From Wenzhouxiangella sp. XN201 (GTDB lineage: Bacteria > Pseudomonadota > Gammaproteobacteria > Xanthomonadales > Wenzhouxiangellaceae), in NCBI RefSeq assembly GCF_011008905.1, contig NZ_JAAIVI010000021.1:98663-162662 (forward strand): a DNA stretch of 64,000 nucleotides, written 5' to 3'. The translations under genes and the position numbers were made by a program. The notes beneath the pieces are model-generated. The model made no database searches. It was not told where the DNA came from and saw only the letters and a program-made list of their open reading frames with translations. This document shows positions 1 through 12,043 of this stretch, in pieces. Within the stretch, counting starts at the first letter, position 1. Every line of letters begins with the position of its first letter.

Positions 1-133
<133 letters not shown>

Positions 134-243
134 AAGAGAACGCATCAGCCTTTTGACGGCGCCCATCACAAGTTACCTGCAGTAGAACTGCACCACGTCG
201 GCCCAGGTCCGCGTAACGGACATCTTTTTTGATTTCCAAGGCC

Positions 244-320
<77 letters not shown>

Positions 321-329
321 CTCTATTCT

Positions 330-405
330 GGGGCCATAGCTCAGCTGGGAGAGCGCCTGCTTTGCAAGCAGGAGGTCGGCGGTTCGATCCCGCCTGGCTC
401 CACCA
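330..405 (+). tRNA. tRNA-Ala (anticodon UGC)
   Basis: A 76-nt cloverleaf with acceptor stem GGGGCCA/TGGCTCC (one G-U pair), anticodon TGC at 363-365, GGTTCGATCC T-arm and encoded CCA. It starts 9 nt after tRNA-Ile, giving the common Ile-Ala spacer order. Confidence 0.97.
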
Positions 406-434
406 ATGTGGTCGGGCCGAAAGTGGGATCCAAA

Positions 435-447
435 TGTTCTTTAAAAA
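435..447 (+). promoter_or_regulatory. boxA-like rRNA antitermination element in the 16S-23S spacer
   Basis: TGTTCTTTAAAAA closely resembles the NusB/NusE-binding boxA consensus TGCTCTTTAACAA. It lies between tRNA-Ala and 23S, where many proteobacteria carry a second boxA that keeps RNA polymerase terminator-resistant through 23S. The assignment rests on motif and position only. Confidence 0.6.
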
Positions 448-617
448 TTAGGAATCTGTTCAAGAGCGTCTTGGATACAGCTGAATCCGGTCGTTGTTGT
501 TCCTGCTACCCGCAGGGCAGCAATCCCGGATCATCTTACAGTTGTGTTCAGTCGTGTCAGCGTAAAAGGTTGGGTGTTTGTGAACTTGATCCACAGCCAG
601 TTGGCTTTGGGTTATAT

Positions 618-3505
<2,888 letters not shown>

Positions 3506-3600
3506 ATATAACACCAAAGCCAATTGGAGAGTTGACGCTCTCTTTACAATGACACGACTGACGCTCTTGAACAGATTCCGACTCCTTGCTTGTTGCAGGG

Positions 3601-3651
3601 AGGTCCCGGCTCAAGGCCGGGATCAACAGGACATCAGCCGCAGGCTGATGT
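3601..3651 (+). repeat. REP-like hairpin plus second hairpin in the 23S-5S spacer
   Basis: Two adjacent stem-loops. The first, at 3601-3621, has stem TCCCGG/CCGGGA; its reverse complement matches the hairpin units near pgk (28189-28343) apart from one indel. The second, at 3631-3651, is ACATCAGCC-GCA-GGCTGATGT, a perfect 9-bp stem. Neither is followed by a T-run, so they are not intrinsic terminators. They may be dispersed palindromic elements or processing signals in the pre-rRNA. Confidence 0.55.
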
Positions 3652-3662
3652 ACAGTTGACTT

Positions 3663-3780
3663 TGCCTGGTGGCAATAGCGGCGTGGAACCACCCGATCCC
3701 ATCCCGAACTCGGCAGTGAAACGCGCCAGCGCCGATGGTAGTGCGGCATTCGCCGTGTGAGAGTAGGTCACTGCCAGGCA
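3663..3780 (+). rRNA. rrf: 5S ribosomal RNA
   Basis: Starts TGCCTGGTGGC and ends CTGCCAGGCA, the helix I partners. The conserved internal segments CCGAACTCGGCAGTGAAACG and GCGCCGATGGTAGTG are present. The length of about 118 nt is normal, and the gene lies about 157 nt after 23S in the same transcript. Confidence 0.96.
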
Positions 3781-3789
3781 TTTATCTAG

Positions 3790-3827
3790 AACCCCCGGTA
3801 CTCTCCGTGAGCGCCGGGGGTTTTTTT
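3790..3827 (+). terminator. Rho-independent terminator of the rRNA operon
   Basis: AACCCCCGG and CCGGGGGTT form a 9-bp GC-rich stem with a roughly 16-nt loop, followed by seven T residues. It lies directly after 5S, as expected for the end of an rrn operon. Confidence 0.93.
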
Positions 3828-4079
3828 ATGGCTGCACGGCATCCTCAGCGGCTGGCAGTGACCTACGCTCACGCGTGGCCGTCCTCCGCGACAAGGCTTC
3901 TTTCGCCTTCGGCTCAAGCCGCCATGCCGCTCCGGACTACGCTGCGAGGCATTTATGCTGTGCGCGCCCCTTCGGGTCGCGGTATTGTTTGAATGTATTA
4001 GCTGGCGTGGTAGCCACCGCCACTCTCACATGCTGGCGGATGTGGCAAGCTATCTGCTGACTTCTCGCAGCCCCTTTCC
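3828..4079. other. Intergenic stretch with no supported gene
   Basis: Between the rrn terminator and the exporter gene. Short open frames occur but lack start signals and family resemblance. I see no clear sigma70 promoter, repeat or RNA gene. Confidence 0.5.
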
Positions 4080-5300
4080 GTGTCGACTCTTCGTTTCGCC
4101 ATTCTTCTGGGCATGACTGTTGCTATCGGGGCGTTTGCGCTCGATACCTATTTGCCGGCTTTTCCGGATATTGCCGCCGACCTGGGTGTCGATTTGCCGG
4201 CGGTTGGGCGCACTCTGAGTGTGTATGTTTTTGTCCTGGGACTGGCGCAGCTGGTGGGGGGTCCGTTGTCGGATCGCTATGGGCGGCGGGTGGTGTTGTT
4301 CAGTGGGCTGGGTATCTTTGCTGTCGCAAGCGTGATGGTCGCGCTGTCTGAGAGTCTTGGGGCGATGATGTTCTGGCGGATGGTGCAGGCGACCGGGGGT
4401 GCCTGTTGTGCGGTTTCCGTGCCCGCGATTGTTCGCGATCGAACCCATGGGCAGGCCTCGGCCAGCCTGTTTTCGCTGATCGGGATCGTCATGCTGGTCG
4501 CCCCGGCCCTGGCGCCGGCGATCGGGTCATTGCTTCTCTATCAGTTCAGTTGGCCCGCAATCTTCGTCTTTCTTGCCGCTTATGCAGTGGTCGTGGCAGT
4601 GACCTTGCAGCGGTTCCTGTTTCGGAATCTTCCGGCGGCCGCAAAGATCCGCACCCCCGCCTACACACTGGTGACCAACTACATCCAGGTCGTCAGCCAC
4701 GGCACGACCATGCGTTTTATTGCCATCCAGACACTCGCTTTCAGCGTGATGCTGGTGTTCATCACCCACGCCTCATTCATCTATCAGGGCTGGTTCGGTG
4801 TATCGAATGGGGCGTTTTCATTGCTGTTCGCCGCCAATGTCGTCGCAATGGTGACGGCAAACCTGCTCAATCGCCGTCTGCTCAAGTCCTTTCACTCGAC
4901 CCAGATTTTGCGTGCCGGCTGTGTCATCCAGGCCGTGGCCGTGTTGCTTCTGGTGGTTACGCTGACGAGCGAAGGTGGACTCCTGCCCGTTGCACTTTGC
5001 CTGGTCGTGACCGGCGGTTGCCTGGGCGTGATCATTCCCAACAATATCGCCAACGCCCTGGAGTTCTTTCCGAAACTGGGCGGAACGGCCAGCGCGATGC
5101 TTGGCGCTTCGCAGTTTGCGTTGGGCGGACTGATCAGCGCCCTGTCCACCGTGCTCGTGGGCGCCACGCCTCTGCCGGTTGCGTTCGTGATGGCCGCCTG
5201 TACGCTTTCGGCGCTCGGCTTCGCGCTCGGCGCGCCGCGGGCCATGCGGAACGCCCTGGACCTGCAATCACGCGGGCGCGAGACCATCGGTCGCGGCTGA
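4080..5300 (+). CDS. Bcr/CflA family drug-resistance MFS exporter
   Basis: A 406-residue, very hydrophobic protein predicted to be a 12-helix inner-membrane antiporter that exports drugs or metabolites using the proton gradient. The first helix ends in FALDTYLPAFPDIAADLGV, the typical Bcr/CflA opening. The MFS loop 2-3 signature GPLSDRYGRR is at residues 61-70, and a WRMVQATGG helix-4 segment with a conserved Arg follows. The start is the GTG at 4080; an ATG at 4113 would cut into the first helix. No strong ribosome-binding site is visible. The gene stands alone after the rRNA operon. Family assignment is firm; the substrate is unknown. Confidence 0.85.
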   Translation: MSTLRFAILLGMTVAIGAFALDTYLPAFPDIAADLGVDLPAVGRTLSVYVFVLGLAQLVGGPLSDRYGRRVVLFSGLGIFAVASVMVALSESLGAMMFWRMVQATGGACCAVSVPAIVRDRTHGQASASLFSLIGIVMLVAPALAPAIGSLLLYQFSWPAIFVFLAAYAVVVAVTLQRFLFRNLPAAAKIRTPAYTLVTNYIQVVSHGTTMRFIAIQTLAFSVMLVFITHASFIYQGWFGVSNGAFSLLFAANVVAMVTANLLNRRLLKSFHSTQILRAGCVIQAVAVLLLVVTLTSEGGLLPVALCLVVTGGCLGVIIPNNIANALEFFPKLGGTASAMLGASQFALGGLISALSTVLVGATPLPVAFVMAACTLSALGFALGAPRAMRNALDLQSRGRETIGRG

Positions 5301-5420
5301 TAAACCCCGCCGGCCCGGTGCCAGGGATTGCGGGTCGCTGCGTAGGTACTTCCCCTGATTGGCATGGAGCCCCTGCGCTCGGGTAAGCTGAAGTTCGACC
5401 TCCAGCCATCCGGACATCTC

Positions 5421-5948
5421 ATGCGCTCACTCACTGCAGCCATCTGCCTGATTGCCAGCCTCGGCGTGCACGCCCAGGCACCTGCATCCTTCACGCTGGA
5501 AAGCCTCGAAGGTGAGTCCCATACCCTGCCCGAGGAGCAGGAAGGGGTCGGGATCTATCTCTTCTGGGCCAGCTGGTGCCCTTACTGCCAGGCGCTCATG
5601 CCGCATATCCAGAGCATCGTCGATGAGTACGGCGACGGCGTCACGGTGTATGCCCTCAATTTTCGAGACAAGAAGGATCCCGCCCACCTGATCGAGGAGA
5701 ACGGATTCGACTTCACCGTTTTCCCGGATGCCGATGAGGTAGCCGAGGAGTGGGGCGTCCACGGCACGCCCGGACTGTTCATCGTGGACTCGTCAGGAGA
5801 AGTGCATTTGAATCTCTACGATGTCGTCACCGAGACTCCGCCCGGTTACGACGAACTCGGCCACGCCCAGAAGGCCGCGCGGCGCGCACCCTTCTGGGCC
5901 GCGCGCATCCGGGAAACACTCGACGGGCTGCCGGACCTTCGGGACTAA
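5421..5948 (+). CDS. TlpA/ResA-like periplasmic thioredoxin-fold protein
   Basis: 175 residues from the ATG at 5421. Residues 1-18 (MRSLTAAICLIASLGVHA) form a cleavable signal peptide; starting at an upstream ATG would bury it. The thioredoxin active site is WCPYC (Cys53, Cys56) in a WASWCPYCQ context, and the cis-proline loop GTPGLFIVD follows near residue 115. Such proteins reduce or shuffle disulfides in the periplasm, often for cytochrome c maturation or envelope proteins. No cytochrome genes are adjacent, so the partner is unknown. It converges with the symporter gene downstream. Confidence 0.88.
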   Translation: MRSLTAAICLIASLGVHAQAPASFTLESLEGESHTLPEEQEGVGIYLFWASWCPYCQALMPHIQSIVDEYGDGVTVYALNFRDKKDPAHLIEENGFDFTVFPDADEVAEEWGVHGTPGLFIVDSSGEVHLNLYDVVTETPPGYDELGHAQKAARRAPFWAARIRETLDGLPDLRD

Positions 5949-5980
5949 GCCCGGAAAAGTCCCGCCGGGCCTGGGAGCTT

Positions 5981-7279
5981 CTACGTGTCCTGACGCACGG
6001 GCTCGGCGCCGCTGCGCAGGTCATTGAAGCGGTCGGTATCCAGTTCACCTTCGCTGCTGGCCACAATGCAGGTGACCGTGGCATCCCCGGTGACGTTGAC
6101 CGCGGTGCGCGTCATGTCGAGCAGGCGATCGACACCCAGGATCAGGGCAATGCCTTCCGCGGGCAGACCGACCTGGGACAACACGCCGGCAAGCAGGATC
6201 AGCCCCACACCGGGCACGCCGGCGGCACCGATCGAGGCCATGACGACCATGAAAATTACCATCAGGTACTGCGTCAGTGACAGGTCGACACCGTAATACT
6301 GGGCGATGAAGCCCACGGCGATACCCTGCATGATGGCCGTGCCGTCCATGTTGATCGTCGCGCCCAGCGGGATGGTGAAGGAGCTGATTCGGTTGCTCGC
6401 ACCCATCCGTTCCTGGACGGCCCGCAAGGTCACGGGAATGGTCGCGCCCGATGACGCTGTCGAGAACGCAAAGGCCATGACGTCGCGAAACTGCCGGTAG
6501 AAGGTGATCGGGCTCAGTCCGGTAAAGGTCTTCAGCAGTAGCGGGTAGACCACCGAGGCATGCAGGATGAGCATGGCCAGTACCAGTACGACATACTTGA
6601 TCACGCCGGCGAACGTCTCCCAGCCCGTGGTCGCGGCCATGCCGGCGATCAGGGCGAACACGCCATAGGGCGCGATCAGCATGACGATGCCGACCAGCTT
6701 CATGACCACTTCCATGAAGTCGTTAAAGAAATCGGCGACGCGCCGCCCGGACTCGCCCGCAAAGGACATGGCCAGGCCCAGCAGGATCGAGAAGATGATG
6801 ATCGGCAGCATGTTGCCTTCGGCCATGGCCTGAACCGGATTGCTCGGCACCAGGTCGATCAGTACCTGGCTGAACGGCGGCGCGGCCGAGATCTCCGGCG
6901 TTTCCATGCCCACGGGGCTGGCGCCCACGCCGGTCTGGAACACCATGCCGGCCAGCAACGCGAGGATCACGGCGATGCCCGTGGTGATCAGGTAAAGACC
7001 GATCGCCTTTGAGCTGACCCGACCGAGGCTTTTGGGATCGGCCAGCGACGCCACGCCGGAAATGAGCGAGACGAAAACGATGGGCACGATCAACATGCTG
7101 AGAAAACGCACGAACATCTCGCCAACGACTTCGAAAACGCCGTCTACGAGCCAATTCCGGATCCAGCCCACCTCGCCGAGGAAGAGGTTGATCACCAGGC
7201 CCGTGATCAGGCCCAGAACCAGGGCAAAGAGAATATGCGTGCTCAGCTTGTGGTGATCGAAGCGAAATTCCTGGGTCAT
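5981..7279 (-). CDS. Dicarboxylate/amino acid:cation symporter (DAACS, GltP/DctA family)
   Basis: A 432-residue multi-pass membrane protein that takes up glutamate, aspartate or C4-dicarboxylates with Na+ or H+. Family hallmarks are the serine-rich hairpin (TASSGATIPVTL), the NMDGTA motif of helix 7, and the GAAGVPG and LLDMTRTAVNVTGD segments of hairpin 2 and helix 8, which bind substrate and cation. The conserved N-terminal FVRFLSMLIVPIVF helix is present. The length is normal. It is monocistronic and converges with the thioredoxin gene. Which substrate it prefers cannot be told by eye. Confidence 0.9.
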   Translation of the reverse strand: MTQEFRFDHHKLSTHILFALVLGLITGLVINLFLGEVGWIRNWLVDGVFEVVGEMFVRFLSMLIVPIVFVSLISGVASLADPKSLGRVSSKAIGLYLITTGIAVILALLAGMVFQTGVGASPVGMETPEISAAPPFSQVLIDLVPSNPVQAMAEGNMLPIIIFSILLGLAMSFAGESGRRVADFFNDFMEVVMKLVGIVMLIAPYGVFALIAGMAATTGWETFAGVIKYVVLVLAMLILHASVVYPLLLKTFTGLSPITFYRQFRDVMAFAFSTASSGATIPVTLRAVQERMGASNRISSFTIPLGATINMDGTAIMQGIAVGFIAQYYGVDLSLTQYLMVIFMVVMASIGAAGVPGVGLILLAGVLSQVGLPAEGIALILGVDRLLDMTRTAVNVTGDATVTCIVASSEGELDTDRFNDLRSGAEPVRQDT

Positions 7280-7443
7280 GGAATCGGTTCCGGTTGTGCG
7301 GGATGCGCTGAGGGTAGCGTATCGGGGCGGGGCGGTCTAGCGTGAGGAACCAGGGACCAGCGGCTATCGACCACAGGCCAGAGTCAGGGAGGCGCCCTGA
7401 TGGTCGGTATAATGCGCGATTCAGTTCAACGACGCCGAAACCC

Positions 7444-9129
7444 ATGAGCAGCAGCGATACGGCCACCGCGCCGACCAACTTCATTCGCAACCGGATTCGC
7501 AAGGAACTGGAGGCGGGACAGTACGACCAGATCGTCACCCGCTTCCCGCCCGAGCCCAATGGTTACCTGCACATGGGGCACGCCAAGTCCATCGTGCTCA
7601 ATTTCAGCCTGCCGGAGGAATTCGGCGGCTACACCAACCTGCGCTTCGACGACACCAACCCGGCCAAGGAAGAGCAGCGCTACGTCGATGCCATCAAGGA
7701 AGACGTGCGCTGGCTCGGCTACGAGTGGAAGAAAGAGTGCTACGCCTCGGACTATTTCAAGACCCTCTATGACTACGCCCTCCACCTGATCGACAACGGC
7801 CTGGCCTACATCGACAGTCAGGACGCCGACGCCATCAGGGAACAGCGCGGCACGCTGACCGAACCGGGCATACCCAGTCCGGACCGGGACCGCGATCCGG
7901 CCGAGAGCCGCGACCTGTTCGAGCGCATGCGCGCCGGAGAATTCGAGGATGGCACCTACGTGCTGCGCGCCAAAATCGACATGGCCGCGCCCAACATCAA
8001 CCTTCGTGATCCGGTCATTTACCGCATTCGTCACCAGGCCCACCCGCGCACCGGTACCAAGTGGTGCATCTACCCGAGCTACGATTTCGCCCACGGCCAG
8101 TCGGACGCCATCGAGCAGATCACCCATTCGCTGTGCACGCTCGAGTTCGAGGATCACCGGCCGCTCTACGACTGGCTGATCGAGCACCTGCCGGTGTCGT
8201 CGCGCCCCTACCAGATCGAGTTTTCAAGGCTCAATCTCGACTTCACGGTGCTGTCCAAGCGCCGCTTGACCCGCCTGGTCGAGGAGGGTCATGTCGATGG
8301 CTGGGACGATCCGCGGATGCCGACCCTGGCCGGCATACGCCGGCGGGGCTTCACGCCCGAGTCGATCCGCAATTTTTGCACCGAAATCGGTGTGACCAAG
8401 TCCGAGAGCATCATTCCCTTCGGCGAGCTCGAACGCAATCTCAGGGACGACCTGAACGTGCGCGCGCCGCGCCGCATGGCCGTGCTGCGTCCGCTCAAGC
8501 TGGTGCTGACCAACTTCCCCGCGGGCGAGACCGAGTGGATCGAGGCGGCCAACCATCCGCAGGATCCCGACTTTGGCACCCGCAAGGTGGCGCTCACCCG
8601 CGAGCTCTACATCGAGCAGGACGACTTCATGGAGGAGGCGCCGAAGAAGTTCTTCCGGCTCAAGCCCGGCGGCGAGGTCCGGTTGCGCAACGCCTTCATC
8701 ATCCAGTGTGATGAGGTCATCAAGGACGATGCCGGCAACGTGGTCGAACTGCATTGCAGCTTCGACCCCGAAAGCCGCTCCGGCCTGCCCGGCGCCGATC
8801 GCAAGGTCAAGGGGACGATCCACTGGGTTTCAGCCGAGTCTGCCGTCAAGGCCGAGGTGCGTCTGTACGATCGCCTCTTCAACATTCCGCACCCCGGCGG
8901 CGACAAGGCGCGCGACTTCGTCGAGCATCTCAATCCGGAATCCCTCGAAGTGCTCGAAGATGCCCGGCTGGAGGCCGGCATCGAGGATGCAAAGCCCGGC
9001 GAGCATTTCCAGTTCGAGCGCCTCGGCTATTTCGTTCCGGATCCCGATTCGACGCCGGAACGCCCCGTCTTCAACCGCGCCGTGACCCTGCGCGATACCT
9101 GGGCCAAGCTCGAAAAGCAGCTGCGCTGA
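7444..9129 (+). CDS. glnS: Glutamine--tRNA ligase
   Basis: 561 residues, close to the E. coli enzyme (554). It charges tRNA-Gln with glutamine in the cytoplasm. Class I signatures are PPEPNGYLHMGHAKS (HIGH motif as HMGH, residues 43-46) and VLSKRR (KMSKS equivalent). The GlnRS-specific catalytic segment DDTNPAKE and the C-terminal beta-barrel anticodon-binding region are present. The ATG at 7444 is chosen because an upstream in-frame ATG at 7342 adds a non-conserved leader. A TATAAT hexamer at 7408-7413 could be its -10 box, without a convincing -35. Having GlnRS fits a gammaproteobacterium. Confidence 0.97.
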   Translation: MSSSDTATAPTNFIRNRIRKELEAGQYDQIVTRFPPEPNGYLHMGHAKSIVLNFSLPEEFGGYTNLRFDDTNPAKEEQRYVDAIKEDVRWLGYEWKKECYASDYFKTLYDYALHLIDNGLAYIDSQDADAIREQRGTLTEPGIPSPDRDRDPAESRDLFERMRAGEFEDGTYVLRAKIDMAAPNINLRDPVIYRIRHQAHPRTGTKWCIYPSYDFAHGQSDAIEQITHSLCTLEFEDHRPLYDWLIEHLPVSSRPYQIEFSRLNLDFTVLSKRRLTRLVEEGHVDGWDDPRMPTLAGIRRRGFTPESIRNFCTEIGVTKSESIIPFGELERNLRDDLNVRAPRRMAVLRPLKLVLTNFPAGETEWIEAANHPQDPDFGTRKVALTRELYIEQDDFMEEAPKKFFRLKPGGEVRLRNAFIIQCDEVIKDDAGNVVELHCSFDPESRSGLPGADRKVKGTIHWVSAESAVKAEVRLYDRLFNIPHPGGDKARDFVEHLNPESLEVLEDARLEAGIEDAKPGEHFQFERLGYFVPDPDSTPERPVFNRAVTLRDTWAKLEKQLR

Positions 9130-9160
9130 AGTCGCCGGCCCGACCGATCGGCAGACCGGG

Positions 9161-10225
9161 TTATACGGGAGAGGGTTTGCGAGCGCTGTAATTCCGCACC
9201 GTTTCGACCAGCACGGAGACGTGCTCGGGCGGCACCTCGGGCGTAATACCGTGGCCGAGGTTGAAGATATGGCCCGAGCCCTTGCCGAAACTGTCGAGCA
9301 CGCGCTTTGCTTCCTCCGCGATGACTTCGGGTGTAGTGAGCATCACGGCGGGATCGAGATTGCCCTGCAGGGCCACCCGGTCGCCGACGCGTACGCGCGC
9401 CTCGGACAGATCCAGGGTCCAGTCCACGCCCAGGCCGGCGCAGTCGGTATCGGCCAGCTTTTCCAGGTGCTGGCCGCAGCCCTTGCCGAACAGGATCAGC
9501 GGCGTGTCGGGACAGGTTTTCTTGAGTCTTGTGACGATGCGCTGCTGCGAGGCCAGCGAGAACCGCTCGTAGAGCCGGGGTGAGAGCACGCCGCCCCAGG
9601 AATCGAACAGCATGAGCGCGTCGGCCCCGGCGGCGACCTGGGCGGCCAGGTAGTCGGCGGTGGCGTCAGCCAGGTGGTTCATCAGCCGTTCGGCGGCATC
9701 CGGCTCGGCCAGAAGCAGTTTCTTGGCGCGCGCGAAATCCTTGCTGCTTCGGCCCTCGATCATGTAGGTGGCCACCGTCCAGGGGCTGCCGGCGAAACCG
9801 ATCAGCGGCGTGGCTTCCGGCAGAGACTGCCGGATCAGCCGCACGGCGTCCATCACGTAGCCGGTGTCGTCTTCCGGGTCGGGCATGGGCAGGCCGTCGA
9901 TGTCGGCCACCGTGCGGACCGGACGCTCGAAATACGGTCCTTCTCCGGGTTTGAAGCCCAGGCCCCGCCCCATCACGTGCGGCAGGATCAGGATGTCGGA
10001 GAACAGGATGGCGGCGTCGAAGCCGTAGCGATCGATCGGTTGCAAGGTGACCTCGCAGGCCAATTCGGGCGTGCCGGCCAGGTCGAGGAAGCTACCGGCC
10101 TTCTCGCGCGTGGCGCGGTACTCGGGCAGGTAGCGGCCAGCCTGGCGCATCAGCCAGATCGGCGTGCGCTCGACCGGTTCGCGCCGCAGCGCACGCATGA
10201 AAAGTGAATCGGAGCGGGCATTCAT
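9161..10225 (-). CDS. hemE: Uroporphyrinogen decarboxylase
   Basis: 354 residues, the usual length. It decarboxylates the four acetate side chains of uroporphyrinogen III to give coproporphyrinogen III in heme synthesis. The N-terminal signature WLMRQAGRYLPEYR, the FSDILILPHVMG strand and the GFAGSPWT segment are intact. The start overlaps the aroB stop by four bases (ATGA), so it is probably translated by coupling from the aroK-aroB-hemE message. Confidence 0.97.
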   Translation of the reverse strand: MNARSDSLFMRALRREPVERTPIWLMRQAGRYLPEYRATREKAGSFLDLAGTPELACEVTLQPIDRYGFDAAILFSDILILPHVMGRGLGFKPGEGPYFERPVRTVADIDGLPMPDPEDDTGYVMDAVRLIRQSLPEATPLIGFAGSPWTVATYMIEGRSSKDFARAKKLLLAEPDAAERLMNHLADATADYLAAQVAAGADALMLFDSWGGVLSPRLYERFSLASQQRIVTRLKKTCPDTPLILFGKGCGQHLEKLADTDCAGLGVDWTLDLSEARVRVGDRVALQGNLDPAVMLTTPEVIAEEAKRVLDSFGKGSGHIFNLGHGITPEVPPEHVSVLVETVRNYSARKPSPV

Positions 10226-11292
10226 GATCGGGTCAGGACCTCACGGATGTCGTCGGCGGGGCAGGTGTCGATGGCGGCCGATCCGATTTCGTCGAGCAGG
10301 ATCAGGCGAATTCGGTCGGCGCGGTTCTTCTTGTCCAGGCGCATCAGCTCGAGCAGGCGCTCGCGGTCGATGTCATCGGGCAGTGCGACCGGAAGTCCCA
10401 GGTGTTCGAGCAGATGGACCAGCCTTTCGGACGTGCCCACGCGCAGCCGCCCCAGCAGCTCGCTCAGGCGGGCGGCCAGGACCATGCCGATGGCCACCGC
10501 CTCGCCGTGGCGATAGCGTTCGTAGGCCGTAGCCGTTTCCAGGGCATGGCCGAAGGTGTGGCCGAAGTTGAGCAGGGCGCGCTGGCCGGCTTCGCGTTCG
10601 TCGGCGGCGACCACCTCGGCCTTGTGGCCGACCGAGACGTGCACCGCCTCGAGCAGGGCATCGGGCATGCGGGCGTTGAGCGCCTCGGCCCGGCTCTCCA
10701 GCCAGGAAAAGAAGCGTTCGTCGCGGATGGCGCCGTACTTGACCACTTCGGCCAGGCCGGCGCGGTAGTCGCGATCGTCGAGGCTGATCAGGGTGTCGAT
10801 GTCGGCAATCACGGCCTCGGGCTGGTGAAAGGCGCCGATCAGGTTCTTGCCGGCGGTGTGATTGACGCCGGTCTTGCCACCCACGGCTGCGTCGACCTGG
10901 GCCAGCAGCGTGGTCGGCAGTTGCACCACGCGAATGCCGCGCATGTAGCTGGCCGCGGCAAAGCCGGCCAGGTCGCCGATCACGCCGCCGCCGAGCGCCA
11001 GCACGGTGGCGTCGCGCTGGGCGCGCATCTCGACCAGGGTATCGATCACGCGCTGCCAGTTCTCCAGGGTCTTGTGCGTTTCTCCGGCCGGTAGCAGCAG
11101 CGAACGCCAGCGGCAGTTCTCGTCGAGACCGGCCGTGATCCGGTCGAGGTAGAGATCGGCCACGATTTCGTCGCTGACCAGCAGCACGCGGCCCTCGAGA
11201 TGGCGCTGCAGCACGCTCGAGACGGCGAGCAGGCCCTGGCCGACGTAGACGGGATAACGGCCGCCGGCATGGCTGACTTCGGTGACTTTCAT
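10222..11292 (-). CDS. aroB: 3-dehydroquinate synthase
   Basis: 356 residues. It converts DAHP to 3-dehydroquinate, the second step of the shikimate pathway, using NAD+ and a divalent metal. Visible family motifs are the NAD-binding GGGVIGDLAGFAAASYMRG, the metal-site region GLAEVVKYG, and HGEAVAIGM. It lies between aroK and hemE and overlaps each by four bases, so the three genes form a tight operon. Confidence 0.97.
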   Translation of the reverse strand: MKVTEVSHAGGRYPVYVGQGLLAVSSVLQRHLEGRVLLVSDEIVADLYLDRITAGLDENCRWRSLLLPAGETHKTLENWQRVIDTLVEMRAQRDATVLALGGGVIGDLAGFAAASYMRGIRVVQLPTTLLAQVDAAVGGKTGVNHTAGKNLIGAFHQPEAVIADIDTLISLDDRDYRAGLAEVVKYGAIRDERFFSWLESRAEALNARMPDALLEAVHVSVGHKAEVVAADEREAGQRALLNFGHTFGHALETATAYERYRHGEAVAIGMVLAARLSELLGRLRVGTSERLVHLLEHLGLPVALPDDIDRERLLELMRLDKKNRADRIRLILLDEIGSAAIDTCPADDIREVLTRS

Positions 11293-11846
11293 GATGCCCT
11301 GGCCTCGTTGCAGTGTTCGCGCACGGCCTGTTCGACGGTTCGCGCCATCGCCAGGGGCGAGATACTGGCCGAATCGACCACCAGGTCGGCGCAGGCTTCG
11401 TACATCGGGTTGCGTGCCTCGGCCATTTCAGTCAGCCGCCGCCGGCGATCCGGTGCCTGCAAAAGCGGCCGCTGCTTGTCACGCTCCAGGCGCCGCAATT
11501 GCTGGTCAACGCTGGTGCGAAGGTAGACGACCAGGCCTCGTTCAGCGAGGATGCGCCGGTTGTCGGCAGCAAGCACGCTGCCGCCGCCGGTGGCCAGAAC
11601 CAGGCGGTCCTTTCGGGTCAGTTCGTCGAGCAGGGCCGATTCACGCTGGCGAAACCCCGCCTCCCCCTCGATGTCGAAGATCACCGCCACTTCCACGCCG
11701 CAGCGCTTTTGCAGCTCGTGGTCGAGGTCGAGAAAGTCGAGCCCCAGACGTCGCGCCAGTCGACGACCGACCGTCGTCTTTCCCGAGCCCATGGGGCCGA
11801 TCAGGAAGATGCGCTGGATGTCGGGGAGCCGATCGGTTTCGTTCAT
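11289..11846 (-). CDS. aroK: Shikimate kinase
   Basis: 185 residues from the ATG at 11846. It phosphorylates shikimate at the 3-hydroxyl using ATP. The Walker A loop GPMGSGKTT (residues 17-25), the DLDHE acid pair, the conserved GEAGFRQRE substrate helix and the ATGGG loop are present. A longer frame continues upstream to 12026 but that part has no resemblance to the family. It is the first gene of aroK-aroB-hemE; the aroB start overlaps its stop by four bases. Confidence 0.95.
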   Translation of the reverse strand: MNETDRLPDIQRIFLIGPMGSGKTTVGRRLARRLGLDFLDLDHELQKRCGVEVAVIFDIEGEAGFRQRESALLDELTRKDRLVLATGGGSVLAADNRRILAERGLVVYLRTSVDQQLRRLERDKQRPLLQAPDRRRRLTEMAEARNPMYEACADLVVDSASISPLAMARTVEQAVREHCNEARAS

Positions 11847-12043
11847 GCCGCAGGCAGATGGCCGGCGTGCGGTCGCACAAGGAAACAGGCATGGATTTTG
11901 GGGTGCATGCAGTTCGGCAATCGGCGTGAATGGACTGGCTGTCAATGCTATCACGCACGCCGGCCACTTCGATTTCCCGAACCGGCTGCACACGCCGCAT
12001 TTGGTAAGATTGAACGTCTTGCTCATCTGCGGTCAAACGGATC

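Noticed and set aside
4406-5386. A 326-codon frame overlapping the exporter gene
   Set aside because: It is a different frame within the hydrophobic exporter, rich in Arg, Gly and Pro, with no family resemblance.
8061-8711. A second gene inside glnS
   Set aside because: It is in another frame of a conserved essential gene and has an unusual composition rich in Arg, Ala and Pro.
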